Of a stretch of DNA of 64,000 bases, positions 23,381-35,059 are shown piece by piece. The notes under the pieces are model-generated. The model was not told the origin of the DNA and did not search any database. It worked only from the letters and a program-made list of their open reading frames with translations. A program made the translations under genes and the position numbers. Each line of letters begins with the position of its first letter. Position 1 is the first letter of the stretch. The stretch covers positions 234,754,782 to 234,818,781 of the forward strand of contig JBOZIK010000001.1 of NCBI GenBank assembly GCA_051453625.1, in the 5' to 3' direction. This DNA comes from Welwitschia mirabilis (Eukaryota > Gnetophyta > Gnetopsida > Welwitschiales).

Positions 23381-24361
23381 GTAAGAAAATGAAAAAAGAG
23401 TGATCTTAAGGGTGTTATAAGTGTTCAGATATTAAGGAAAAGTTAATAACATACTCAAATTCTTTAAGGTGTAAGTATGAGTATTCTAATTCTAAGCCCT
23501 AAAAGTGAGGTAATATCCAGATAACAAAGTGCTTAAACTCTAACATTTGAGCTCTAGGCAATTATAGTATGCATCAAGGGATTCCTAAAAATTAAGATTA
23601 TAGGTAGTCATGAAGGTTCTTCTTAAGGGGATAAGGTTATTAGTTGAATTATTTTTGTTTTTAGCTATCTTTTAATAAAGTTAAAAGGTATTTAATTGAT
23701 TTATTAGATCTTGATTTAATCATGGTATATTAAAAGAATGTTGAAAATTGTATTAGACATTTATGTTATGCTAGTAAGTAGAGGTTTATTCTCTCTGGGT
23801 TTTATCATGGGCCTAGTTTTTAGATGGCATTTTTTATTCTTCATTTCCCTCAATGTTGGAGTCTATTTTGTTGATAGGGTTTATAATTAATCTACATAAT
23901 TCATGGCAAATTCATGACATGCAAGATTTCAATAATGTTTGGTGAAGATATCATAGGTTTGAATGTTCACATAAAATAATCTAAGTAGTGAGGTATAGAA
24001 AAATTACACAAAAAAATAGAAATGATAAAAAATTAAAGTAAAACATAGAAAAAGGAAGTCATAAACATTTTTTTATTTTTATCATTTTATAATAATAAAT
24101 TTACTAAATAAAAAATTAAACTATCCAATCAAAATTTCTAGAAATTAAAAAAAGTACAAAACACAAGTGAGTTAAATATTTAGTTTTTTGCCCTTGATCA
24201 CAACTTGAAAAACTTTATTAGACCTCAAACACAAGTTTCAATATGAAATATAGATATTTCTAGATACAAAAGTTTAAAAAAAAATATAAAGTAAACTAAT
24301 TTAGGTGTCACTAGAGATGAACAATACCAACCACTAAAAATAAATGAAAATAAATGAACAT

Positions 24362-24363
<2 letters not shown>

Positions 24364-24431
<68 letters not shown>
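24364..24431. repeat. (AC)n microsatellite, left part
   Basis: A pure AC dinucleotide run that stops at an N gap (24432-25182) and resumes on the other side. Long His-Thr or Cys-Val frames through it are artefacts. Confidence 0.95.
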
Positions 24432-25182
24432 NNNNNNNNNNNNNNNNNNNNNNNNNNNNNNNNNNNNNNNNNNNNNNNNNNNNNNNNNNNNNNNNNNNNN
24501 NNNNNNNNNNNNNNNNNNNNNNNNNNNNNNNNNNNNNNNNNNNNNNNNNNNNNNNNNNNNNNNNNNNNNNNNNNNNNNNNNNNNNNNNNNNNNNNNNNNN
24601 NNNNNNNNNNNNNNNNNNNNNNNNNNNNNNNNNNNNNNNNNNNNNNNNNNNNNNNNNNNNNNNNNNNNNNNNNNNNNNNNNNNNNNNNNNNNNNNNNNNN
24701 NNNNNNNNNNNNNNNNNNNNNNNNNNNNNNNNNNNNNNNNNNNNNNNNNNNNNNNNNNNNNNNNNNNNNNNNNNNNNNNNNNNNNNNNNNNNNNNNNNNN
24801 NNNNNNNNNNNNNNNNNNNNNNNNNNNNNNNNNNNNNNNNNNNNNNNNNNNNNNNNNNNNNNNNNNNNNNNNNNNNNNNNNNNNNNNNNNNNNNNNNNNN
24901 NNNNNNNNNNNNNNNNNNNNNNNNNNNNNNNNNNNNNNNNNNNNNNNNNNNNNNNNNNNNNNNNNNNNNNNNNNNNNNNNNNNNNNNNNNNNNNNNNNNN
25001 NNNNNNNNNNNNNNNNNNNNNNNNNNNNNNNNNNNNNNNNNNNNNNNNNNNNNNNNNNNNNNNNNNNNNNNNNNNNNNNNNNNNNNNNNNNNNNNNNNNN
25101 NNNNNNNNNNNNNNNNNNNNNNNNNNNNNNNNNNNNNNNNNNNNNNNNNNNNNNNNNNNNNNNNNNNNNNNNNNNNNNNNNN

Positions 25183-25253
<71 letters not shown>
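25183..25253. repeat. (AC)n microsatellite, right part
   Basis: Continuation of the AC run after the gap. The gap may hide only more AC repeats or a collapsed contig overlap. Confidence 0.95.
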
Positions 25254-25257
<4 letters not shown>

Positions 25258-25382
25258 AGGATTAGTCTGCATATTATTAGAGAGGACTAGTACCAACCAC
25301 TTCAAAAATATTAAATAAAACTCAATTGAAAACTTACAAGAAGGTAAAAGTTATTATTTTCTTTAGAAGACATCATGTCCTT

Positions 25383-25401
25383 ATCCCCAATAATTGTGCT
25401 A
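25383..25401 (-). other. Primer-binding site, tRNA-Asp type, decayed
   Basis: The minus strand reads TAGCACAATTATTGGGGAT. The plant tRNA-Asp complement is TGGCGCCGTTGCCGGGGA. All mismatches but one are G-to-A or C-to-T. tRNA-Asp priming is common in plant Ty3/gypsy elements and agrees with the gag and protease signatures. Confidence 0.7.
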
Positions 25402-25412
25402 ACATTTATTCA

Positions 25413-26756
25413 TGATTTTTAGTATAATTAATCTAAAATAAACTAGATGAAGACCTAGTATCACTATACATAAGAATAACTATGGTTTATTAACAGAAGT
25501 TGCACAAAGTTTTATCAACTTTAAATTAAAAAAGAAAAAAGAAAATAAAGAGTTGATAATTTAAGTAAAAACTTCAATCAAAGAGGTAAGAAAGAAAATA
25601 ATCTCTAAGGTTTATCTTAATTCACCTTTAGGCATTCTTCAATCTAAATAGATCCTATACTTTCCTCAACCATCCTTAAATCATTAAGTTATTATGCCTT
25701 AGGTCATTATAACATAATCCCATTCATCATATAAGGATTGATGAATTAAAAAGTTATTTGATCCTTCATAGCTATTATTTAAGAATACAAAATAAGTATT
25801 CAAAGTATTAAAACTCCATTAAATAAAAGTGATTTAAATCAACTAAATTATGAAATTTACTTGGAATAATATAGCTTAATAGTCTAGTTTTCTCTTAAGC
25901 ATTGCAAGTACAAAGATATTTGTAAATTAAAATAAAAATTAAACAACTACTTATGTTAAATTAAAAGAGGCACATTACATTAAAAGAAAAATAAAGTTGG
26001 CAGGGACTCTTTAAGCTATCCTTAAAATAAGCTTACTCCTAAAAAAAAAAAAAATCTTAGAATGTCATGTCAACTTGGTACTCTAAGATTTTACTACTTT
26101 ATTAAAATAAAGTACATTTAAAATGAGAACTTACAATCCTTTTATAAGAAAGGATAGGTTGATGTGGTTAAGAGCCTTTGGCTTGTAGTATTAAAATAGA
26201 ATATTTATCATTAGCATTTGGTAAATAAAATAATGTTATATAGTATGCAATAAAGGCTATCATATAGTATTAGGTAGATAAGATTATATCCTATGGAATT
26301 AGGTATAATCTTCATCATCTAGAACTTGATGGAGATTATCTTATTGCATTTGATAAAAGTTATTATGTAGCATTTACTAGAATATTCATCATGGTAAGTC
26401 CAACATATAGCCTTTAGAGCCAGATTCCCCTATGAACTAATGATATCTCCACATGTCTTTAATTTCACCTCTGCATACCTTTGTTACATGTCTTTTAATA
26501 CTACTACTACATGTCACCACCCAATGTTTCCATTGCCATCATTGTTTTGTGTAGAATTATATTCTTTTTTATAATCTATTTTCAAAGATGAATAAAGGTC
26601 TATAATTAATATGAAGAAAAGCATAAAATAAAGGTTTATTTTAAAAATAATAGAAGACCTATTTTATGATTAAAACAATTAAATTAATAGCTTAATTTAT
26701 AATAAATTTTCCTAAAATACTTGATATAAATGTCAATTTTTACATATTAATATTAC
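25413..26756 (-). repeat. 5' LTR of the first gypsy element
   Basis: Matches 17616-18960. Its outer end lies within about 20 bp of the insertion point of the next gypsy element at 26762, and a few terminal bases (TAACA) may continue at 38475-38479 on the far side of that insertion. Confidence 0.7.
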
Positions 26757-26761
26757 TATAC
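26757..26761. other. Target-site duplication TATAC, left copy
   Basis: TATAC lies directly outside the LTR at 26762 and recurs at 38470-38474 directly outside the partner LTR. Confidence 0.8.
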
Positions 26762-27986
26762 TATTGTAGTGTGAATTTATGTAGCCCTTAAGTCTTTAGA
26801 TAGACTTGTAAATCATAATACGTGCAAAATACACACACTAAGATTTTATTGAAATGTCATAATCCCAATGAAGGCACTAGGTTTAGAGTTAGAGAATTGA
26901 TTTCCAAAGGTATTTTTAGTATTTATATCTTTTAATAACTGAAAGTAAATAACAAAGTAAAATGACATGCAAAGTGAATGAGATGAAATGAAAATGGAAG
27001 TGGAATGGATTCTATTAGATCCTAATTCTCCTCTCATAAGAACTAGCTTCTCTATAATTTGAATCAATTAAGAAGAGTACTTTACTTATTTCTAATCAAT
27101 GTGAACTATGCGATATACCAAATAGAATTTGGAATGCAATGTGGAATGGAAATAAAATAATAATGCAAATCTAGACTAACCAAAGTTAATCTTTACAAAT
27201 GTTGCACTTATGATTTAAATAAATTACAAAATTATCACTTAAGTTGTAACCAACTTAAATCATAAGGGACATAAATATAATTAAATTAAAAAGAGTATTT
27301 GAATTGATCATAGAAATTTACATCCACTTACAACAAAGTAGCAGCATCTTAATGAAGGAGACTAAGCCTAACACCAAGGGAACTTCTCTTTATAGCTAAT
27401 GGATGGACCTCTTGTTCTTCAATCTTCTATCATAAGCATATTACGTATAAAATATGAAAATAGAAATGAATAAGGAGAAGGGTATTTATATTTTTATATT
27501 GAAGTTCTAGAAGCTCAATCCTAGAAGTCAGAAAGGAAATCCTAATAGCCCAAATGAGTCACATGTCCTCACTACAAAGATAAATATTTCCAACCATAAA
27601 AAAATAGCTATCATCTTGACTATCATGGGGATGACAGAGGGGATGTCACTTTATGTTAAAAGGTATTTTATTAGCTTTAGGCCCCATTATCAACCACACA
27701 ACTTCTGTCCATTTTAGCAGTGTTTTCATCTTGTCTATTATGGAGATGAAAAAGGGGATGACAAGCTTCTTCATCTTTAAGCTCAACAAGCAATCAATCT
27801 TCTACATGGTAAACCCTTCTTCCAAAGTATGTAATATTAGAATAAGCCTAAGAAGCTTTCAAATATGCTACGAATTACATGTTTTAATGATCATCCTATT
27901 AGTTTTCCATAATTATAAGTATTACATCCAAACTTATATAAATATCCTATAAAATCACTCAAGATACACCATCTAGCATGATAACA
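26762..27986 (-). repeat. 3' LTR of the second gypsy element
   Basis: About 1.23 kb, starting TGTTATCATG at 27986 on the minus strand and ending CACACTACAATA. It matches 36836-38469. The purine-rich remnant TTAGAAGGCTA just outside (27987-27997, minus strand) is the likely polypurine tract. A short fragment of the same LTR family recurs at 46022-46225. The 73-codon frame at 26846-27067 is not a gene I recognise. Confidence 0.85.
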
Positions 27987-30068
27987 TAGCCTTCTAATTA
28001 GCCTTGTCAGTCCTTGACAAAATGAGCAATCAACTATATTATAAGCCAATTTGACTAAGATAAAACATCACCAGAAAGATGTAAATTTAGTTTAATTAAA
28101 TCATGTAAGAACAAATATTAAAAATAAATTAACTAATACAAATACTGAAAATCTCCTAATTCCCCTTACATAAGCATGTTACCATAGAATAAATGAATGT
28201 CATATACATATAAAAATCATAAAATGTAACATTTATAGTTCAGAGAATGATAATATATATGCATAATACAAAATAGTGATAATGGACTGATGTCATAAAC
28301 TTAAGTAGTGTTAATCTCAGAAGAGTGATGCATTTAAGTTTATTAGTGTAGTCCATAAGGGCAAAGGACAAAAATAGATATAGCATTATTTTTAAATGAT
28401 CTAAAACATAGTTACAAGAAAAATTTGTGAGTGTGCTACTATAATCCTAGAAGATAAAGTCCATGAATTTTATTTAATTAACATAAAATCCAATTGAAAC
28501 AACTCATCATATATATGTAACATAAAAACTGAAAACATGATCCTTTTTAATTTCAAAAATTTATGCTAAAAATCATAGAAGAAATCCTAGAAAAGTGTCC
28601 TGCTCCTCACCAAGTAAATCAAGGCATCCCAAATTGTATCAAAGGTAAAGGATGAACATTATTCTAGTTATTGTGGGGATGACAGACATGGAACAACAGT
28701 GATCGAATAAGTTGTTTAGAGAGAAAGGACAAACCAAAAAAATGTTGAAGGTAAGCAAACACATGTAAAAGAGCAAAAAAAGCAAAAATAAGGTAGAAAG
28801 TGAAGAAATAGCCTAAAATACATTCTCATGGTGGAGAGGGACTCATGGAGGAAAATTTGAAAATAGAATAAAATGCACTAAGTAGAAAGAAGCAATGCAC
28901 AAAGACTCCACAAATGTGCTCGAACTCATGAAAAAAGAAGAACTAGAACTCATCAGATCATGGAAACCTATTAAAAAGAGAACAATAATCCTTTATAGAA
29001 ACTATGAAAACACATCAATAAGAAACTATGAAATGATTAGATTCATAATATTATGCTAAAAAAATATGGGTAATGACTTTGAAAAATCCAATAAAATTGC
29101 TAAAGAAAAACAAAATGAAAATGAACAACTAGAAACATAAAGAAGATTGATTACTTACCCTAAATTCTAACCTAACAAATTCCCTTGGAAATGATCATAA
29201 AATCATTGGGATGCATAACAATATGTAAAAAATCATAAAGTACCACTCAAATAGGCAATGATTATGACAATGTTAAGTATGTCTAATGTTAGCAAACAAT
29301 GAATGATAAGATAAAAATCTGTGTAAAATATGAACTTACAAGATATCATATCAAAATAATCCTAGAATTTAAACAAAGAAGAATGATCATGTGGAAGTAC
29401 TATAAATGAATAAAATAAGTCTAGAAAACAAACAATGCCTTTGATAATAATAGGGACATTACTAATCTTGTAGCCTCAAAGTATAGTTTTATTCTACCAT
29501 GATGAGGGGAGTGCAACCACTGTTAGAGGAGTAAGAACCTACACAGGATGGCCAACTGACCCTATAGTGGATTTTCTATAGCTATCATATCACATTGCTA
29601 AAGGCCCCTCTTGGGAAAATTTTCCTTGGTGCACTTGTAGTAGGACATTATGATGACCATATTTTGAGATATAACATGAAAGGGCATGGTTGTTATTTCT
29701 TTTTCTTTTCTTCTTTTTATTCTTTTTCTCTCTTCTTCTTATTTTTTTGCCATAGTAACATTCCACATGACCAAGTACTTGTAAGGATAAAAGTGAAGTA
29801 ATGAGATGAGAAAGAAAGTTAGAACATGTAAAACAACTAATTACTCATACCATTAAAAGAAAATAAAATAACCAAGGCATCTTCCTTCAAAATGAAGTTC
29901 ATAGGCATACAAATTTTTGAAGATTGGATGAAGCCAATTTTATCATTTGTTAAGTTAGAAATATTTAAGTGATATCATGAAATTTACCTAAGGAATGAGT
30001 TAATAAGGAATTTAAAAAATAGCAAAAGGAAGATCCTCCTCATTGAGAGAAGCTTCCAAAACAGGTGC
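27987..30068 (-). other. 3' non-coding interior of the second gypsy element
   Basis: Lies between the end of integrase and the 3' LTR. No domain is recognisable. It holds copies of the dispersed dyad motif (for example 28661-28695). The end at about 29870-30060 resembles 63460-63700 of the last element, so the two elements are related families. A 68-codon plus-strand frame at 29595-29801 is a Phe/Ser-rich chance frame. Confidence 0.55.
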
Positions 30069-31372
30069 TTATATCTTATTTAAGGTTTTATCAGAGAATG
30101 ACTTATAAAGTTTTAACCTTTATCCAGTAACTTTTTGAATCTCTCTAGTGTTTTGATCATAGATTTTAACTTTTCCTTCTATATAACACTTAAGTACTCA
30201 TTTTTCATAACAAGTTAACTTGTCCTTCTAAATTTAACTTGTTATGCAAAATGAGTACTCAAGTATTATACAGAAGGACAACTTAACCAAGTTTAAACTG
30301 CTTATGAATAATATTTTTATCATGTCTAAACTTGACTTGAGTTTTATAAATGAGATGATGATATAAAGCATAAATACATCTTTCATCTAAATGGTCAAGT
30401 TGGACTAATTGAGTTTTAAGGTTGTCATTCAAGTGTACAAGATTAAGTTGATGGGTAGATAGATAAGAATTATAGCAAACATCAATTGGTAAAATATAAA
30501 CTTTTCCATACATAAGTTCATATGATAAGAAACCTAAAGAGTTATGTTAAGTAGTATGGTAAGCCCAAAAAATTCATTAAATTTAGAGGACCAAGTTTTT
30601 CTATTGATAAATACTAATTTTTAAAGCATCTTTTTGATTTCTCTATTTGATTTTTCATCTTATCCATTAGTTTCAGGATGATAGACATAAGCAATTCTAA
30701 GAAGTTTTTAAAAAAGGTGATTAATGTAATGAGTTTCTTGATCATGAATGATAATTCATGGAAAATCAAAACATTAAAATGTATAGGTTTGAAAAAAGTT
30801 GCAAATGATTCAGGCATCATTTTTGGTAGTATAAATAACTTCTACCCACTTAGTAATATAGTCAATAGAAATAATGATATAATTTTTGTCATGAAAAGGT
30901 GGTGTAATAAGGCCTACATAGTTAATTACTTAATAATCAAAAGTTTCACATTCAAGTAGAGGTTTAAGGAGGATATTGTGAGAGTGAGTTAGGCTACCAT
31001 AACATTGGCATGCATCACATCTTCTAGCAAATTCATATGAGTCCTTAAAATGAGTGGGTCAATAAAACCTTAAGTGGATAATTTTCATGATGGCCATTTT
31101 GCTATTAAAGTATCTCATACATACTCCTCCATGGAAAAGTTTTAGTATTTCTAAGGTTACCCACTTAGGTACATACTTACATATGATTTAATCTTTGCAA
31201 TGTCTATAGAGATGGGGTTCATTCCATTCATAGTCACTGATCCTATGAAAAAAAGTTTTACATTGGTTATGGTATCAATGCTAAGGAGTTTTTATAGTCA
31301 CAAGGTAGTTCACAATATCAACATACCAAGGAGTAGGATGATAAGATGAGATAGCATAAAGTTATTTAATCA
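30069..31372 (-). pseudogene. Gypsy integrase relic, distal copy with C-terminus
   Basis: Read from 31372 down: a Cys-Asp-Ala-Cys pair (about 31010-31020) belonging to the HHCC zinc-binding module; then YIIISIDYITKWVE (about 30840-30885), the strand carrying the first catalytic Asp; then decayed core; then the open frame 30283-30513 beginning MYGKVYILPIDV and containing RHDKNIIHKQFKLG, the conserved C-terminal region after the core; then VKIYDQNTREIQKVTG (about 30110-30165). Integrase would join the cDNA to chromosomal DNA. Stops and frameshifts break it. An 810-bp part (30560-31372) is homologous to 31473-32286. Confidence 0.8.
30175..30279. repeat. Near-perfect 42-bp inverted repeat in integrase relic
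   Basis: Arm 30175-30217 (CCTTCTATATAACACTTAAG...) pairs with arm 30236-30279 (...CTCAAGTATTATACAGAAGG) with only about four mismatches across a loop of about 18 bp. It falls inside the sequence coding for the integrase C-terminus, where related elements have no such palindrome. Confidence 0.75.
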
Positions 31373-31472
31373 NNNNNNNNNNNNNNNNNNNNNNNNNNNN
31401 NNNNNNNNNNNNNNNNNNNNNNNNNNNNNNNNNNNNNNNNNNNNNNNNNNNNNNNNNNNNNNNNNNNNNNNN

Positions 31473-32286
31473 ACATCATTAAGTTTATAGGACCATGTTT
31501 TCCTATTGACAGAGACCAGTTTCTAAACCATCTTTTTGATTTCTCTATTTAGATTTTTAGCTTGCTCATTAATTTTATGATGATAGGCCATGCAATTCTA
31601 TGTCCAATACTAATGAACAAAAGAAATTTATGAAAAAGATAGTTAATGAAATAAGTTTTCTGATCTCTAATGATGATGCTTAGAAAACCAAAACGTTGAA
31701 AGATATGCGTTCAAACAAAATTGAAAATAGTTTGGACATTATTTTTAGTAATAGGAATAGCTTCTACTCACTTAGTAACATAATCAATAACTACTAAAAT
31801 ATAATGTCTATCATGATAAGGTGATTTAATTAGGCTTATAATGTCAATTCCTTAACAATCAAAAGGTTCACATTCAAGTATAAGTATGAGGGATATATCT
31901 TGAGAACAAGTTAGGCTACCATAACATTGAAACACATTACACTTTCTAGAAAAGGCAAATGAATCCTTAAAAAGGGTAGACTAATAAAAACTAGAGTCAA
32001 GAATTTTTATGATAGTCTTCTAGCCACTAAAGTGCCCTTTACATATTCCACCATGGTAAAGTTTTAGGATTTCTAAGCTTTCCCAGTACATACTTATGCA
32101 TGATTTGATCTTTATAATGTTTATAAATATGGGATTCATTCCCCTCATAATCACAGATCCTATAGAAAAATGATTTACATTGGTTATGATTCTCATGCTG
32201 AGGAATTTTCATAGTGACAAGGTAGTTCATGATATCAGCATACCAAGAAGTGGGATGAGTAGAAGAGATGGTATAAAGTTGTTTAA
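31473..32286 (-). pseudogene. Gypsy integrase relic, proximal copy
   Basis: The frame 32039-32230 contains MNYLVTMKIP and YKHYKDQIM, the connection between RNase H and the integrase zinc module. Further down (about 31755-31800) comes YILVVIDYVTK, then a stop where Trp is expected (TGA), then VEAIPIT, which is the first catalytic Asp strand. HRIAWPII and KSKRWFRN (about 31500-31590) follow in the core. It is a separate copy from 30069-31372 with many differences (I estimate 15-20%), so the duplication is either old or an assembly join of two related elements across the 100-N gap at 31373-31472. Confidence 0.8.
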
Positions 32287-32448
32287 TTGCAAAGAGTTAT
32301 TTTTCTAGAAAAGAGTCATTTATGGGAAGTTTATCATGAGAATAAAAAGTTAAGAGAGATGATTGGTAATACTATTATTTTTTCTAACTTTATCAATAAT
32401 GGTAAGATTAAATTCCTATATGAGAAAAATCTATCTAATAAGTCTATG

Positions 32449-32740
32449 ACTAGAATCTTTCTTAGTCATAAGATAGCACATGGCTACATGATCAATGTAA
32501 ACATTTATGTGGCAATCAAGAAGATAATGTCGAAGATGATCAAGATAAAAGATAATGGAAGGCATCTCTCTCTCAATAGTGGTATAGTTGGATTGGGCTT
32601 GGGATAAAATTTTACTAAGATAAGATATGACTTTAAAACCATTTTCAGACTTTTAGCCAAGAATCCCACCCACAACAATGTTGCTTGCAACACACATAAG
32701 TTCAAAATCCTTATTCTAATTGGGACCCATGATAATAGTT
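32449..32740 (-). pseudogene. Ty3/gypsy RNase H relic, catalytic Asp lost
   Basis: On the minus strand: KDFELMCVASN, VVGGILG, VISYLSKILSQAQSNYTT, IEREM, FYLDHLRHYLLDCHINVYID and HVA, in the order of the gypsy RNase H domain. In the family the first catalytic residue is the Asp of Cys-Asp-Ala-Ser; here it is Val. Two in-frame stops (TAG, TAA) fit former Trp or Gln codons. The domain would remove genomic RNA during reverse transcription; this copy cannot. Confidence 0.8.
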
Positions 32741-32767
32741 TCAAAAGAAATATTTTCTTTAAGAGTT

Positions 32768-33535
32768 TTAAATGGAAGTTGAATCATTCCAATAAAATTT
32801 AGCATCTTTTTCAAGTAGTGAGTTAAGCAGTTTATAAATTCTAGCATAATCATGAATAAAACATTGATAAAGACTAGCATGTTTAAGGAAAGATCTAACT
32901 TGTTTGACATTAGTTAAAGGGATAAGGTTTTTAATGATATCAACTTTTATTTGGTCCACGTTAATCCATTCTTTTAAAATGTGATGTTCTAAAACAATTC
33001 CATGCTTGGTAAGGAGAAAACTATTTTCACAACTCAAATGTAAGCCCTTCTCGATATGCTTTATTGAAAAGTTCCATAAAAAATGGATAAGTCATCCATA
33101 AATATTTTAACAGAGTCCTCTATCATGTCAAAAAAATCCCCATCATAGCTCGTTGAAAGGCTCCAGGTATATTACAAAGTGTAAAGGGCATTTGTCTAAA
33201 AGCAAAGGTTCCAAAAGATGAGGTAAAGGTTATTTTATCTTAGTCTTCATTTGCTATAAAAATTTGACTAAAGCCACTATACCCATCAAAAAAACAATAA
33301 TAAGCGTAACCTTGGATTATATCAAGTACTTAATTAAGAAAGGGTAAAGGGTAATAATCCTTTTTAATGATCTCATTAAGTTTTTAAAAATTAATGAACA
33401 TTCTCCATTTCCCACCTTATTTGGAACTACTATTAAAGAACTAATCCACTCACTATCGTATATGGCATATATGATTTTGACATCCATAAGTTTAATGATT
33501 TCATCTTTAACAATTTTTTAAGGACTAGGTTCAAC
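32768..33535 (-). pseudogene. Ty3/gypsy reverse transcriptase relic
   Basis: Readable blocks in order on the minus strand: IIKLMDVKIIYAIYDSEW (about 33480-33530), RQMPFTLCNIPGAFQRAMM (about 33140-33200), the catalytic box FMDD at 33091-33102 inside VKIFMDDLSIF, then a frameshift, then the open frame 32768-33037 with CENSFLLTKHGIVLEHHI, IKVDII and VRSFLKHASLYQCFI, which are palm end, thumb and connection. The catalytic FMDD is intact while neighbouring frames are broken. The enzyme copied element RNA into cDNA inside the particle. Confidence 0.88.
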
Positions 33536-34012
33536 ATTCTTTGGGGCTACCTAATAGGTTTAGCATTATCTTCAAGGTAAATCTTGTGCTAATCTATGAA
33601 AAGAAGAATGGCAGATAAGTCTTTACATGTCCAAGCAAAGACATTTTCTTTTGAACTTAAGTGTGAGAACAATTTTGATTCTTGTTGAGAAGTACGAAGG
33701 TCACTAACTATTAGGGATTTCATTTTATTATTAAATAGAAAATGTATTTATAACCTTAAAGTAATTTCTTAAGCTCAAGGCTAATATTTTTAGATGTCAT
33801 CTTGTCTGTTGTGAGGATGACAGACATGGAATAACACTTTGCAAAATGTTTTTCTATCAAGTAAATATATTAAGCTTCTTTTAAGTTGGTATGTTTTTCA
33901 TTCTTAGACTCAAGATAGTGTGTTTTAATGGTATCATCGCATAAAGTTGATTTATGAAGCATGATCAATATCTCATCAATTAGTTAATGTTTTAAAAATA
34001 AGGTGGTTTTAA

Positions 34013-34440
34013 TTAATCTTCTAAATTAAACTTATTTCTTATGTCTTTTTTAGTAGCATCAAGAACTATAATAGTGAACTGTTTATTGTCAAAATGACAT
34101 CCCATCATCTTGGAGAATGTGTTAATGATACAATGGGAAATTGCACAAAAGGCTCTTTCTATAAAAGGTGGATAACCTCCATCATGTTCTACCTCAATGA
34201 TGACAACATCTATGGGGTAAAAATATTCCTTATTTTGGATAACTAGATCCTTGATAATTCCTAATGATTTCTTAATTAAGTTGTCATCCAATTCCAAGAT
34301 AATTTGTGTAGGTATTCTGTTTTCCAACCTAACTCTCTTACATATGTGAAGAGGCATGATGTTTACACTTGCTTCTATATTAATTAAAGCTTTTTAAATT
34401 CTTTTATTTCCTTCTAAGGTAATATTCACAGTTGCAGCTT
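34013..34440 (-). pseudogene. Ty3/gypsy aspartic protease relic
   Basis: Upstream of the open frame 34013-34357 (114 codons) the minus strand reads KALINIEASVNIMPLH, the active-site strand. The catalytic Asp is Asn and the following Leu-Gly is Ile-Glu, so it is inactive. The frame continues with IIKDLVIQNKEYFYPIDVVI, matching the strand in which this branch has Val-Asp-Lys-Phe-x-Phe-Pro-Val-Asp-Phe. A stop precedes the active-site block. Position between gag and RT is as expected. Confidence 0.8.
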
Positions 34441-35059
34441 CATGATCTTTGAATTTAGAACATGTTTTTATAACTAAGTTGGAAAGAGATTGAGCAAAAA
34501 AACTCTCCTAGGAATGATATCTTTCTATTTTCTTTTTACTAAGTCCTTCCACAACTTAAAAATCTCAAATTTTCTTATAAGGGTTTCCAAAAAGATAAGT
34601 TAATGTTTACATATTGCATTAACTTTTTTAAGTCTTCATTAAAGGTAGGATTTTTATTTAATCAATCAAGTCAAAGAGTAAATGGTTTCTTTCCTTTATT
34701 TTTTTATGAGGAATTTTTAGTGGAGGTTTCAGTAGGTGATATTGATGAAAAGTTGTATGAATCCAAAATTTCTACATCAACCTCTTCATTTGTTTTATTC
34801 TTTTTAGAAATTAAAACCTTATTGGTAGGAGGTATTTCATTATTTCTATTTCATGTTACTACTCTTAAATCTTTCTTAACTTTATTTGGATTGGGTAAAG
34901 GTTGAGATGAAAGAGACTCTTATGATCTTTAATTGGTAATAATTATTTGTTGAAGTACATTCACTAAGTTTTTAATGTTTCTATTTGTTTGTTCTTATAC
35001 CTTTCTCACTTCTTCTATAGATTTTCTAAGTGAATCATTTTGATTTTGTTGAAAGTTAA

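Larger units (their letters stand above)
17616..26756 (-). mobile_element. Decayed Ty3/gypsy element, gag and protease relics
   Basis: Direct repeats at 17616-18960 and 25413-26756 are its LTRs. Inside the right one, on the minus strand, lies a decayed tRNA-Asp primer site (25383-25401), so transcription ran right to left. Gag signatures (22660-23380) and protease signatures (21387-21800) follow in the right order. The protease-to-RT linker type and primer site fit the Tat/Athila branch. I could not find RT, RNase H or integrase between 18961 and 21386, so that part is deleted or decayed beyond reading. N gaps lie at 19525-19982 and 24432-25182. Confidence 0.75.

Noticed and set aside
24225-25318. 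Long His-Thr and Cys-Val repeat frames on both strands
   Set aside because: They are translations of an (AC)n microsatellite and an N gap.
34603-34905. 100-codon plus-strand frame
   Set aside because: Lies antisense in the gag-protease spacer of the minus-strand gypsy element and has no known signature.
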